Source: Staphylotrichum longicolle (lineage: Eukaryota; Ascomycota; Sordariomycetes; Sordariales; Chaetomiaceae). From it: 64,000 bases of DNA. The stretch lies in contig JAHCVI010000001.1 in NCBI GenBank assembly GCA_019096155.1, positions 8,308,001 through 8,372,000 of the forward strand, in the 5' to 3' direction. Below the pieces are notes generated by a model, which was not told the origin of the DNA, did no database searches, and saw only the letters and a list, made by a program, of their open reading frames with translations. A program made the position numbers and the translations under genes. This document shows, one piece after another, positions 33,086 through 44,310 of this stretch; within the stretch, counting starts at the first letter, position 1; each line of letters begins with the position of its first letter.

Positions 33086-35197
33086 GGCGCCGGCGAGGCT
33101 AGCGGTGGGCTAGCGGGAGTCGAGAGTGGGTGTGCGACGGGAATGGGAATGGGGGCGATGGGGGCAACGGCAGCGACGGGAGCGCCTCTGTTTGGTCAAT
33201 TGCTCTGTCGTGGGCGCTGTTTTTGGCGACGGCTGGGACCTGAACGTGGGAAACGTGGGCAACGTGGGGGTTTGTATCGCAGAAATAATGTGCGGGCTTC
33301 TGGAGGGGGGGCGCTGTGTGATTTTTACCTCGCGGAGGAAGGGCGCAAGCAGAATTGCGCAATCCTTGATCCGACTCGCAACTTTTTTTTTTCTTTGTCT
33401 CCGCTCACCCACAACCTGAGCTGGCCGCGCCCTTCGGTTTAAATATCACACAGTGGATTCGCCTGCCTGCAGAGATGCCGACCTACTCCGCCCGGGCTCG
33501 GCTGGCTGGTTCGATGGCCTTCCGACGGTGAGCGCGGTGTGGTTGATTGCTCATCTCGATTTCAAATCGGAGTCCAGCGGAACATGTCGGTATCGAGAGG
33601 AAGCAGCGCCGCCGCCAGCCCGTGTCTGGCGCATCGGCCGGTATCTGTTACATACATTGACACCATCCGACTGGGCAGATTTTTGTCGGGCGGCGCTTGG
33701 CGTCTTACCGTCTTTTTCGGAAGAAGGCCGACTGCGTCCTGTCTGGGAAGCTGGGAGCAACACATGCAACACCAAGCGACACCAAGCGACACCGGCCCGC
33801 AAGCCATGTGTAGCGCTGCAGTAGTTCATGCTCCCCGCACAGCAAAGCCTCCAAGCGCATCGCGCTCCGTGGTCGGGCGCCCCGCGCCGTGATGATCCAT
33901 CAGGCGCCCGAGTGGATGTGAAACTTTTAGGAGCCGTAGGAAGCCGCAGGTTGCTGGGGCTCGCCGGCGCTCGATGATGAGATCATCCCAGCCACCAGAC
34001 GAAGTTGGAGACCAATGATGCGACTTGAAGACGGATCTGGACCCGAGTAGCGTCGCATCCCGAGATAGCGGTTTTTGCGGGGTGAAGGGCTGACAAAGCG
34101 ATTCAAGGAACTAAAAATATCACGGGGACCCTTTTTCAAACCCAACACAATGACAGACGGTGTTGCTTCTTAGGCGATGACCGCTCAATGATATCCCGAC
34201 ACACCTACGAATCTGTTGGTTAGCAGATGGCCTGATCTGTGCCGCCTTGGGGCACATCAAGGGACGGCATCTTGCAGACAATGAGTGCGACTGATAAGCC
34301 TGCATGGATAGCCTGCACCACGTCCAGTGGCAGAAGACAGCGTTGTATTGCCGACTGCCCAGTCAACTTGATTACTGGCTTACTTGATGGCAACGAAACA
34401 CGGGGTAAACCTATGCGTACTGGAACGGCACTGGCTCACCCCCCGCCGCGGGATCGGGCCCGATAGGCATGTCGGAGAGCGCTAGGGCGGCCCTGCGCCG
34501 GCTCCGGACGGGCTCCACAGCGGCATGGTAGGGCAACGGCCCGCTGCAAGAGAGCGGCCCCGACGGGGGACCTGTAATTTTAAATGGTAAATAACATACC
34601 TTCCCTCTCCCTTGCTACGTACCTAAGAAAACGAACATTTCCATGTCGGTCTCCCGCGCGAGTGGTTGCCAGGACACAACCATCACTTGTCCCGCGACTT
34701 TTCCTGTAGCACATTCGACCGCCAAGACAGAAACTGCGGCAGTCACAAGCCAAAATCTCAGGGGCTCGAGGCGCTGTGACCCCCTGCCACGTCGGCGATG
34801 GATCATGGTCGATCCCTCCTTGCCCGCTTCGGCGACCCCACCGGACGGAGCATCCACGATTGGTTGCCTATTGCGGGACACGGGCAACTTCACAGACACC
34901 GCCGCCCCGACTTCCAAAACGTTATTCAATAACGGGCGACAAATCATCTTGCGCGCCGCCATCGCACCCTTCCCGACGGTGTCTCCAACAGCAGGCAACT
35001 GGGCCCCATTGTGCGGTGCCACTAGTATGGAAAGCGGAGAGCCGCGAGTGCCGGCAGAGAAGGCCGCAGTCGCACAGTAGCTCGAGTAGCCACGAAGACG
35101 CCAGCCAGCCAGCCACGCCCGCAAACCGATCCGATCCGACAACGCGCCGATACCACGAATTTACAAGCCACTAGCAGACTATTAGCCCGCCGATAGC
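33086..35197. other. Divergent intergenic region
   Basis: This 2.1-kb stretch separates cystathionine gamma-lyase from the zinc-cluster regulator. It contains short open frames (for example plus 33453-33824 and 34643-35080) without domain character. A TTTAAATA stretch at 33438-33445 may be an AT element for the lyase. I see no RNA gene. Confidence 0.45.
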
Positions 35198-36939
35198 ATG
35201 CCGCCGCGCCGCTCCCACAAGAAGTCCAGGTCCGGCTGCCGGCGCTGCAAGGCGCGCAAGATCAAGGTGCGTGGCGCGTTAGAGGAGGAGGAGGAGGAGG
35301 AGGAGGGTTGCTGGAAACGCCTTCGGTCGAACTGACTTTCCCTTCCTTGCAGTGCGACGAGGTCCACCCGCGATGCGGCAACTGCGTCAAACACGGCGTC
35401 CCATGCGACTTCGAGCATCCCGAAGTTTTGGCCGAGCTCCACGCCGCAGCCGCCGCAGCCGCCGCAGGTCCCGAATCCCCGTCCACCCCCGCCACGACCG
35501 TCAACTTCGCATCACCCCTTCCGCAACACTCGCGCGCCGCATCCGTCATTCCCGGACCGTCCGGTGTCGCCGCGCCATTATGTCGACCCCCTCCGACCCC
35601 GGCCGTCTCCCAGACCACCCCTCCAGGCCAGCGACTACTCGAGCTTCGGCTGATGCACCAATACACGGCCATGACATGCAAGACTTTCACCTTCACCGCT
35701 CCTGTAACGGAGGACATTTGGAAGATTACGGTGCCGAACCTCGCCTTTTCGGGGTCTCAACACCTGGCCGACGCCATCCTCGCCGTTGCCGCGCTCCACC
35801 TCCGGAGCATGGTGCCGAACGACAAAGAACTGGTGCGCGCCTCGCACGCCTACATGGCTGCCTCGCTTGCCGAGTACAGCTCAGCTCTCACAAAGGGCAT
35901 CAACCACACCAACGCCGAGTCACTATTTTTGACTTCCGCCCTGATCGCGTTTCAATCCACCGCTACGAGGGTGTTTATGAAGGATGAAGTTATGGTTGGC
36001 GGTGCGGGGGGCGACATCGATGCAGAGGCCAGCAAGCATAGGAATCACCCGTCCGGCTGCTATTCCATCCCCTTTTCATGGTTTCATTCTTTCCAGGGCG
36101 TCAAGGCCATCACCGCTGCCTCGTGGCAATACCTACGCGTGAGCCCTGTAGTAACACAAGTCATCAACTCACAAGCGGCCCTGCAGCTGGACTTCTCCAC
36201 GGGACCAGAGACCTTCTTCGGGCATTTACTCGAAGGTCTCGACGAGGAACTTGCCGCGATGAGCGGCGCAAGCAACTCCACATCAACCACCTCCGGCACA
36301 ACACCCCTCGCCCCGGGGAGCGGCCACCCACTACACACCCCGACGACCCCCGCAACACCCACCTCTCCCGACTACCAACACAGCCCCGCCACCGCCGAAC
36401 GCATCGCCTCCACGCGGCAAGCCTACCTGCACGCCGTCGCCGTCCTCAACTGGGCGCACAAGATCCCGCACAAGGGCGCGCCCCTCGCCTTCCCGGCCAC
36501 CGTCTCGCGCCGCTACATCGAGCTCCTCGAGGAGCGCCGCCCGCGCGCGCTGGCCATCCTGGCCTGCTTCTTCGCCCTGCTCAAGTCCATGGACGCCGTC
36601 TGGTGGCTGCAGGGCATGGCGCGGCGCGAGGTGCTCGGCGTCGTCTCCCTCTTCAACAGCGACTTCTTCGGCGCCGACGCCTACCGCACCTGGTGGCCCC
36701 ACCTCGAGTGGGCCATGCGCATCGCCCTGTACGAGCCGCCCCCGGGCGGCGACAGGGGCGGTGCCATCCCGCCCGAGATCTGGGGCGCCGACTGGTACGA
36801 GGAGGAGAGGGCGCTCGCCGAGGGGCAGGCGAGGCACGGGGGCTATGTGCGACACATTGAGCTGCTGAGCCAGATGGGGAGCGCCGTGCAGAGCATACCG
36901 AGCGTGCCCGAGTTTGTGCCGGTCATGGGGCCGCCGTGA
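35198..36939 (+). CDS. Zn(II)2Cys6 fungal transcription factor
   Basis: Two exons, 35198-35266 and 35353-36939, give 551 aa. The intron splits the zinc cluster itself, and without the small first exon the DNA-binding domain would be lost. The cluster has Cys14, 17, 24, 31, 34 and 41 (CX2CX6CX6CX2CX6C), starting GCRRCKARKIKCDEVHPRCG. After a Pro/Ala-rich linker, the regulatory domain begins near residue 117 with LELRLMHQYTAMTCKTF and contains HLADAILAVAALHLRSM, the pattern of fungal regulators resembling sterol uptake control protein 2. Binding as a dimer to CGG-containing sites is expected from the family. A 108-nt in-frame stretch (35989-36096) could be an alternative intron, but the downstream WFHSFQGVKAI pattern suggests its end is coding. 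Target genes are unknown; divergent cystathionine gamma-lyase is 2.1 kb away. Confidence 0.85.
35283..35306 (+). repeat. (AGG)8 repeat inside an intron
   Basis: Eight perfect AGG triplets lie within the first intron (35267-35352) of the zinc-cluster gene. Length variation here would not affect the protein but could affect splicing. Confidence 0.85.
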
Positions 36940-37465
36940 AGGGAGTTCAAGGAGATCTTGGGAGTAAAATCAGTTAGGGGGTGTCGGTTATATACCCATT
37001 TGCCTGGTGTTAAAGATCTAAGCGTGCGGCGGGGCGCCAACAGGACAGGCGTGTTGGGGGGAGACGCAGGAAACGGCAGCGATGTCATGGGGAGCTGTAT
37101 CAAGGGGTAAAACACTGGGAGGACAGCATAAACGGAGGTGGAACATTTTTCAGAGGTTCGTCCACGAGTCATTTGTTGGACAATATGGCGTGGCCAGGTT
37201 ATCCGACGAGGCATTTGGGCAGTTCAGGAAGCAGCCCAATTCCATGTCCAAGGTCTTGGCATGACAGCAGTCAAAGATGCACCTGCTCAGCAACAGACAC
37301 AGATGGGGGCATCAGGTGTATGTATATACGGTATATTATACGCATATATCAAGAACCACAAACAGTAAATGACGCCGTTTTCCGTTCCTCCTGCTGTATC
37401 AGTGCGCCGGAACGCCTGCCCCCCTTTAACGAAGTAAAAACGACACACCCCTCCTTTTCCCTTCT
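36940..37465. other. Convergent 3' flanks
   Basis: A 526-bp stretch between the zinc-cluster gene and RPF2. It includes AT-rich sequence at 37,318-37,350, consistent with 3' UTRs. No gene is supported. Confidence 0.6.
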
Positions 37466-38737
37466 TCAGGCCGCCACTTTCCTCTTGCGCTTGGGCTGCT
37501 CCTCGGCCACGACGGTCTCCTCGTCGTCGTCGTCCAGCACGTCGTGCTGGTCCCTCTCGCGCTTCAACCCCTTCATCTTCCTCGTCTGCAGCTCGCTCAG
37601 GTCCAGCTTGCCCGTGTGGATGCGGCCAATCTTGTCGCCCATGATGTCGGTCGAGATGTTCTTCTTGGTGCGCTCCTCGTTGGTCTTGGCCTTGCGCATC
37701 GCCTCCTTGAGCATGGCCGCGTCGGGCTCCTGCACGCGGCCCAGGCGGAAGTCCATGCGCGGGCCGTGCTCCTCGAGCTCGACGCGCGGCAGCTTCTGGC
37801 CGGAGCGCTTGGTGCGGATGGTGTAGAGGCGCAGGCGGAGGACGGGCTTCGACGCCGGGTCGTCGTCCGACGCCGTCGTCTCGGACGCGGTGGGCTCGTC
37901 GGCCGTGACCACGACGCAGTACCGCAGGCCCTCGACGTCGATCTTGTCCGAGACGTCGCCGCGGAAGAAGTCGGTGAGCATGGACTTGGCCATGGTGAAG
38001 GCGTTGGGAACGGGAGACTCGCTGTTTTTTGTTACATGTCAGTTGGGGCCGCCTCTTTAGAAAACGGGGCCAAGGGAGGTGCCGTACAATGCTGTCCCTG
38101 CAAACACCATCAGGGGCCGCGTCCCCACGGGAACCTTGTCCGTCTTGAACTGGGATATGCTCCGGAACGTCTCGCCGTCGAGGTAGAACTCGAGCATGTC
38201 GAGGATCTTGTAGTCGAAGGTGCGGGCGAAGGTGATGGTGTTCGGGCGCTTCTTGCTGCTGCTGCCGAACAGGAGCAGGCTGCAGTCGTTCTTTTCCGAG
38301 AAGAAGGCGAGCGAGCTGGCATCTTCAAAGGGGTGGACTGTTTCGCAACAAAAAATGTCAGCAACTTAATCCGGGGATTGTCTGACGGCCAGGATGGGTA
38401 ACGCATACTTGGGTTCTTCTTGGTGAAGCGCTTAGCGTGGACCTGCCTCAGCGCATAGAGGTCACCGAGGGCATCTTGGGTCTGCAAGATCGATGGTCAG
38501 CATTCGCATGGCTTGCTATCGCACGCCAAGGGTCGACGGGAACTGTCGTACAGTCTGGCTGCAGGAGGTGCCTCGCAGGAAGAGGGCGGTCTTGGGGTTC
38601 TCGACGGGCTTGGGCGCCCGCTTCTCGAGAGCGCGCTTGGAGCGGGCATTCCGTGGTTTTCTGGGAGAGAAAGCGTTAGACTTTGCGATCTGGCATTACA
38701 ACAACGAGAAATACATCGCTTACATTTGGCGCAGCAT
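37466..38737 (-). CDS. RPF2: Ribosome production factor 2 (Brix-domain protein)
   Basis: Five minus-strand exons (38737-38724, 38660-38552, 38481-38409, 38337-38088, 38021-37466) give 333 aa. Exon 1 is 14 nt and encodes only MLRQ plus part of Ile; the next exon continues KPRNARSKRALEKRAPKPVE. The Brix domain follows (FLRGTSCSQT, LYALRQVHAKRFTKKNP, HPFEDASSLAFFSEKNDCSL, KRPNTITFARTFDYKILDML, GTRPLMVFAG) and then GLRYCVVVTADEP with LRLYTIRTKRSGQKLPRVEL. The C-terminal tail is basic. Rpf2 acts with Rrs1 in the nucleolus to load 5S RNP onto the pre-60S ribosome. All introns have standard ends and CTAAC or CTGAC-type branch points. Confidence 0.95.
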
Positions 38738-39635
38738 CTTTATCGGCGGATTGTCAGAAGTGTGAAAGTGGGCAATTGACGGCTTCTCTTCACAGGTTTC
38801 CAGTTTGCGGCGTGCAACGCGCATGCCGCTCAAGAAAATCAGAACAGGGTCCTATCGATAAGAAAAGCTGATGTGGGGTTCCATCTGCCACCAGCCACGG
38901 AGCGCTCCAGGACAGCTGCTGCCAAGACACTGGGGTTTGTTTACTTCGCACGGGCCACCCCCTATTCGACAACGACCTGCTTCCTGGATTAACACGACCA
39001 GTGCAGAGTCCTCTTGTTTTGAGATCAATGCCAGTTGTCTGGAGTCTGAGATGACTGTATTGAGCAACCCCAGGCGTGATCCTCCCGTGCCTTGTCCCTT
39101 GGCCTAGACACTGTCGTGGTCCCCATCCTTCCCAGGGGCTCCTCATCTCTCATTATGTGCCGTGTATCCCTTCATCTACAGTGATTCAGGAAACCACGTT
39201 GCATGCGGTTGATGAGAACCCGTCAGGCCAGAAAACAAGTTTTAAGTGTTGTATATCAGACCTGCGGGATGCCACAGTTCCGTGTCTGCCTCACGAACCC
39301 CTGGGGAACAGACGCATCACTGTTGGCTTGTCTGTTCTCGGACAAGAACTGAACGCTGGCCGCTCTATTCAGGGCTCAAATTTCTTTTGACACCCAAGTA
39401 TTTCCAGTCATGAATTGGTCTTCTCCCATCGCGGGGCCGCAAATGCGGGTCTGCGAGGGTGGTTGAGCCCTCATCACACGCGGGTCTGCTCACACACGCG
39501 GGTCTGCTCACACACGCGGGTCTGCGAGGGTAGTTCAGCCCTCATCACACGCTTTTCAGCGAATTTTATTTCTCTCCTCCTTCCACTCGCTTCTCACCTC
39601 AGCATTGGACCGACCATCAACCACAAAACACCAGG
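38738..39635. other. Divergent promoter region with tandem repeats
   Basis: This 898-bp stretch lies between RPF2 and the MYND gene. The part nearest the MYND gene carries an 18-bp tandem repeat nested in a longer direct repeat (39444-39552, listed separately), then a pyrimidine-rich leader. No gene is supported. Confidence 0.6.
39444..39552. repeat. Nested direct and tandem repeats upstream of the MYND gene
   Basis: An 18-bp unit (CACACGCGGGTCTGCTCA) is present 2.8 times at 39475-39525. It is flanked by two near-identical 37-bp copies of a segment starting GCGGGTCTGCGAGGGT and ending CATCACACGC, at about 39445-39481 and 39517-39552. The two copies differ at about two positions. The structure looks like a local duplication by slippage or unequal crossing-over, 80-190 bp upstream of the start codon. 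Confidence 0.85.
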
Positions 39636-41916
39636 ATGGGCTCACCAATGCGCCAGCCTGACCCCGTTGCTTCCGACCTTCCGTCGCCGAACGATACGCA
39701 GGCCACCAAGGAAGCCAAGATGAAGAACCGCGCGGCGATCGAGGTCGCCAGAAAGACTGATATCCTTGAGAAGCGGGTCATTGACCACTACACCAAGGCT
39801 CTGGGCCCTGCTGCCCTTGTAAGTTGTTCCAAAGGGCTCATCAAAGTCGAGACTTAGCACGCCATCAAGCGTGACGGAGCTTCCATTACGGAGGGCTCTG
39901 AAAATCAGATTCGCACTGCTACAACCAGAGCTGACACGTCTTTCTTTCTAGGAGCTTGTCCAGAAGATCATCAAGGAGGAGGTGGAGAAGGCTATCAAGG
40001 AGGAGCTGGAGAAGGCCATCGATGCTAACGTCACTTCCGTCGCCAAGTCATCCGAGGGAAAGGTCGACAATGCGATGACCGAGGACAATTTTTCGCCCAA
40101 GGATGATGCGTCTGCCTCTGCGGCTGCCTCCGTGGTTGACCGCACTGAGGAGGCCAAGGTCCGAGTGATCGTCGATGTGGAGATGTGTGAGGACGAGCCC
40201 GGACTCATTGCAACCATCGTTCAAGTGAAATCCGATGATGCGGCCGACCAGTCTGTCGACGCCGAGCAGGACGAGACTCACAACGCTGCTGCCAGCATTG
40301 CCCACGTGGATCCGGGCTGCAACCCGCACTTTGATGCCAGGGTCCTCAACTCTGAGGGACTTAACTCAGGCGAGTACCAGGCCGCGATGATCGAGGATGT
40401 CGTCCGCTTCAGAGACGAGCACGCCGCCGACCCCCGCGAGTTGTGCACCTCTTGCAACGAGCGAGGAGCCAAGTACTGCGGCAAATGCCATTTCGCCGTC
40501 TACTGCTCGAAGGCGTGCCAGTCTGCCGACTGGCGTGTCCACAAGCTGGTCTGCTCGGCGTTTGCGGGCCACGCGTCTTGCGAGAACCGCCCGAGCCCGG
40601 AACACCGCCGCGTGCTCTACTTTCCCGCCTTTGAGAAGACCCCGGAGCTTCACTGGGCAGTCTGTTCCAAGGTGGACGACAAGCTGCTGCTTGACATCGA
40701 GCACCCCGACGCCAAACTGTTCAAGAAAGTGGCTGGCATCCCGGAGCGGGACAACAACATGAACTATGATTTCATTAACATGGTGCACGTTCTCGGCGAC
40801 CGGTGAGTGTTTGGAGATTTTGATGCGCTTCGAGATGATGGTTAGTTATGTACCTCAGCTGACTTGACAACACAGGCGTATTGGCCACTCGGTGTTCTCC
40901 TTCAATTTCCCCGTTGATGGAGGCCGTCCGGACATCTCCGGGCTGCTGACCCGTAGCATCAACGCTCTGTGCAAGCCGGGCTACTTGCAGTACGTGCATG
41001 TCTTGACAGCAATTCAAACTCGTGGCTGTTGCTGACATCTAGTTACCAGTCCTCGCTTTGGTCCCGTCATCTTCTCTGCTGATGCTGGGCACATCGGCGA
41101 GAACGATACCGGCATGAGAGCCCTGGACATCACCTCGCGCGATGTCACCAACATTGTGCGCTTCCTCAAGATGAATAGATGCAGCTCCGTTGCGAACCCT
41201 GCTTCCTACAATGGCGAGGTCATCTCGGGTCTCAGGATCAACGACCGCAAGGACAAACTCAACATTGCAATGAGCGTGGAGCGGCTCTTTGACACGACCA
41301 ATGTTCCGCTTCGGCCTCTTTACAACTCCGACTCTCTAGTCGCCATGGCCTTTGCCGTGGGATTGCGCTGGTATGTGCTTGTCTGTCAATAGATCGCCCG
41401 GGTTCCAAACGTCCCTAACCAATCTGCCGCAGGTACATTCGCCGTGCCGATTTCGTTTCAATCCAGAACGACAAGAACGAGTGGAAGGATGCCAAGCTTC
41501 TCCGCTACCTCTCCTATGTCTGCAACTTCGGCGACCCCAAGGATACTTGCGAGCATGGTGAGGACGTCAAGTTGGATCCCGCCATTGGCTACGCAAAGTT
41601 CACAGGCAGCGTGGTCATCCTACACGGCTCCGGGAACCCGGTCCATTGCGCTCACGTGCTCGCGTTCAACAACTACCTCGATGAGCTTATCGTCAAAAGG
41701 GAGGCGCCCTCCAAGGCGGGGTTCAAGAAGTACTGGGCCAAGTTCAAGCAAGAGATGGGCAGCTGGGTGTCGAATGTCCCGTCGCCGTACAAGCTGGAGA
41801 CGGCCAGCATCAAGGACAGGCTCGGTGTCTACAGCCCGGCTCTTGTCATGGACACTATTGAGTGCCGCAGGCAGAGCATCTGGGCTACTCTCAAAGTTCA
41901 GGTCATCTACCTGTAG
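39636..41916 (+). CDS. MYND zinc-finger protein, function unknown
   Basis: Five exons (39636-39818, 39952-40802, 40876-40989, 41050-41370, 41433-41916) give 650 aa. The join at 41050 uses the TTACCAG acceptor; the earlier CTAG would break the frame. The N-terminus has a charged helix (ELVQKIIKEEVEKAIKEELE) and an acidic/Ala-rich stretch. A MYND finger spans residues 226-264: LCTSCNERGAKYCGKCHFAV then YCSKACQSADWRVHKLVC, with all expected Cys and His residues. The remaining ~380 residues form a globular-looking region (LYFPAFEKTPELHWAVCSKV, NYDFINMVHVLGDRRIGHSV) without a SET domain, so it is not a Smyd-type methyltransferase. MYND fingers bind proline-rich peptides, so a protein-interaction role is likely. 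I associate this layout with filamentous ascomycete proteins annotated only as MYND. Confidence 0.82.
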
Positions 41917-42401
41917 AGGGGAGTCTGAACCTCTCCAGCATGGAATGATGCAGGCAACGGGGAGGAGCTTGGTCGACAAGCAACATGGGGATTAGGCTGC
42001 GGCGCTGGCCAGAGATACTCAAGTAGGAAATCGACTACTTGCATCGCATCGCCTGATTGAAATGCACGAGATCCAGTGACTTCTTTTCATGTTGGCTGAT
42101 ATCATGTGTTGTTTGTGCGTTCTTGACAGTTTTCAAGGTTTTCTTCTCTGCTCATGATCATATTGTCGAGGTCAAATATGTTTGATTCCCTAAATTGTGT
42201 TTACCCAGGATATCTTCTCTAACAGTCTAGTATCTATTCTCGGATGAGACATCGTGCATCTCTATCCCCCAAAACGCCAATCCATGTCCCAAAAGCTCCA
42301 TGCTGCCCATTCCCATCCCAGCTTGCCATGCAATAATAACCCATCCAGTACAGTCATACAGAAGCCAAAAGAAAAGAAGTGCCGAGAAGGGGACCAATCA
42401 C
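41917..42401. other. Convergent 3' flanks
   Basis: A 485-bp stretch between the MYND gene and the nitrate porter. It is relatively AT-rich, typical of fungal 3' UTRs. No gene is supported. Confidence 0.6.
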
Positions 42402-44106
42402 TCACCGCTGCCCCTTCGGCAACGGCGGAATCCAGCTCACGCCCACAGCCACCACCAAGTTGATGACGCCAATCACCCAGAACCCCTTGGCATAGTTGGT
42501 GCCGCCGTCCATGAACCGAAACACGACCGCAAACACCAACCCGCCCAAGTTGCCGCCCGCGCCCGTCATCCCGGACAGCACGCCGTTCGCCCGCGGATGC
42601 ACGTGCGGCAGCAGACTAAAGTTGGCGCCGTTGCCGGCCTCCAAGAACACGGCCATGACGGCCACCAGCCCAAACATCAGCCCGTACTCGTGCGGATCCA
42701 GCCGCCCAATCACGATCAGCAGCACGCCCGTGACCGCGCCGCACACCACCACCCACCCCTTCTTCAGCCACAGCGACCCGTTGCTTTCCTCTCCCCCGCC
42801 GCAGTACTTGTACAGCAGATCACTCACAATGCCGCCGGCGGGCCGCGTGACGAAGTTGAGGAAGCCGAACATGGCGGCCCAGTTGGCGGCGGCCGTCTGG
42901 CCCAGCGACGGGAAGTTCTTGGCGTAGTACGAGGCCAGGATGGCGTTGACGGCCAGCTCGGTGCCGAAGGAGCACATGTAGGTGAGGACGTGGAAGAGGG
43001 TCTGCGGGGACGCGGCGACGCGGAGGAGCGCGGCGGCCGTCGGGGCCTGGACGAGTTCCGTCTCGGCGGCGGTGGTAGTAGGGATGGGGAATCGGGCGGC
43101 TTCGAGGTCCGGGGTGGAGAGCGGGAGGGCGGGGGATTTCTCCTTTTCTTTCTCTTTGGTGAGGCTGGGGTAGAGGGACGGTGAGGTGCTGCCTGGGATG
43201 GGCAGGTCGGTGATGTGGCCGGGGATGTCGACGATGCTGTTCTTTTCGCTGGCGGTGGGGGTCGATTCGGCGTCGAGGATGGTGTCCGGGGCGTGGAGGT
43301 GGCGGTCGCTCCACTTGCCGGTCGGGGTGTCCGGGCAGAGGAGGATCAGGGCGATGCCCGTGGTGATGACCATGGCAAGGGGTACGAGGAAGGTGAGGCG
43401 CCACGCTTCCCCGGCAGAATGGCCGCTGCCGGTCAGGGCGTCGAAGATGGCGGGCATGATGAAGTAGGTGATGCCACCACCGGCATTGCCAAAGCCGCCC
43501 GTCAGGGCGTTGGCGGTACCCACGACATTCTTGTCGAAGAAGCCCGTGGACCAGACTTGGCAAGGGACGAAGGAGCCACCGAGAATGCCAATGAAGAAGC
43601 GGCTGACGTAGAGACCTGTGGCGTTGTGTACAAGAGGAGCGAGGCCGAGGGGGATGGAGCCGACGAGGAGCAGACCACCAAAGACCTTGCGAGGACCAAA
43701 CCAGTCGCATAAGGGTCCGGCCACAAGACGGACGAGAAGTCTTCAACGGGTTAGTGGCCTTCGAGTTGCCGGTGTGAAAGGGGGTTATACTCACGTAGCG
43801 CACAGTGATACGATGTTGGAGTTGGCAACCTCGGCTGGTGTCAGGTGAAGGTCATATTTGATGGTATGTGTCAACTGCCGGGGCGGTTAGTTTCGCGAGG
43901 TCCCATTGTCTTCTCAGGGCGCAGGGTAACCATACCAGAGGCGGAAAGGTGTACCACGCCCAGAAGGCAATCATAAACCCGAACCAGGAAAAGAAGAAGA
44001 CGCGTCCGTAGACATCTATGGGGTTGAAGAATGGTATTGAGCGGGCTTTGAGTGTGACCGGGTTGACCGCCGGGGGCTTGTAAAGGTGTGAGAACTTGAA
44101 GCCCAT
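42402..44106 (-). CDS. Nitrate/nitrite porter (MFS, NNP family)
   Basis: Three minus-strand exons, 44106-43936, 43874-43795 and 43740-42402, give 529 aa. The protein begins MGFKFSHLYKPPAVNPVTLK, as fungal CrnA/NrtB/NIT-10 porters do, and has twelve predicted membrane spans. The two nitrate signatures are present: GGFGNAGGGITYF in span five and GAGGNLGGLVFAV in span eleven, together with the span-two RLVAGPLCDWFGPRK. A long hydrophilic loop of about 90 residues between spans six and seven, rich in Lys/Glu/Pro/Thr, is a hallmark of eukaryotic NNP proteins. The porter imports nitrate with protons at the plasma membrane. Nitrate and nitrite reductase genes are not in the window. GATA-type sites upstream fit nitrogen regulation. 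Confidence 0.93.
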
Positions 44107-44210
44107 TGTGCTAGTTGCTGCGTCCGAAGCGATGGACTGCTAAACTAGTGCTTGAAATGTCTGATTGTCTGTCTCTCGCAATGGTTCCTTAGTGGAAGAT
44201 TCTTGGATTG

Positions 44211-44217
44211 TTATATA
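44211..44217 (-). promoter_or_regulatory. TATA box of the nitrate porter gene
   Basis: On the minus strand the sequence reads TATATAA, 105 bp upstream of the start codon at 44106. Position and match to the TATA consensus are good. Confidence 0.55.
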
Positions 44218-44228
44218 GAGCCAGGCTA

Positions 44229-44310
44229 TCTCGAAGAAAGCGCCATTCCAAGCAAATGCCGCCGCCGCGCGGCAATCCCTACTCTACACCCGCGTCGATA
44301 TCTCCGTATC
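44229..44310. promoter_or_regulatory. GATA/TATC sites upstream of the nitrate porter
   Basis: TATC or GATA cores occur at about 44229, at 44297-44302 (the palindrome GATATC) and at 44307-44310. The last two are 10 bp apart, matching the paired sites favoured by the nitrogen regulators NIT2/AreA. No clear NIT4/NirA site (CTCCGHGG) was found. The match is plausible for a nitrate-uptake gene but GATA cores are common. Confidence 0.4.

Noticed and set aside
31784..33442. A 552-codon plus-strand frame across cystathionine gamma-lyase
   Set aside because: It is the exact antisense of the lyase coding region, with composition expected from GC-biased third positions, and has no domain.
33453..33824. 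A 123-codon frame between cystathionine gamma-lyase and the zinc-cluster gene
   Set aside because: Overlaps several other frames of similar size on both strands and lacks protein-like hydrophobic patterning.
35989..36096. Second intron in the zinc-cluster regulator
   Set aside because: The donor GTTATG is weak, the stretch is in frame, and its end appears to encode family sequence. RNA-seq could overturn this.
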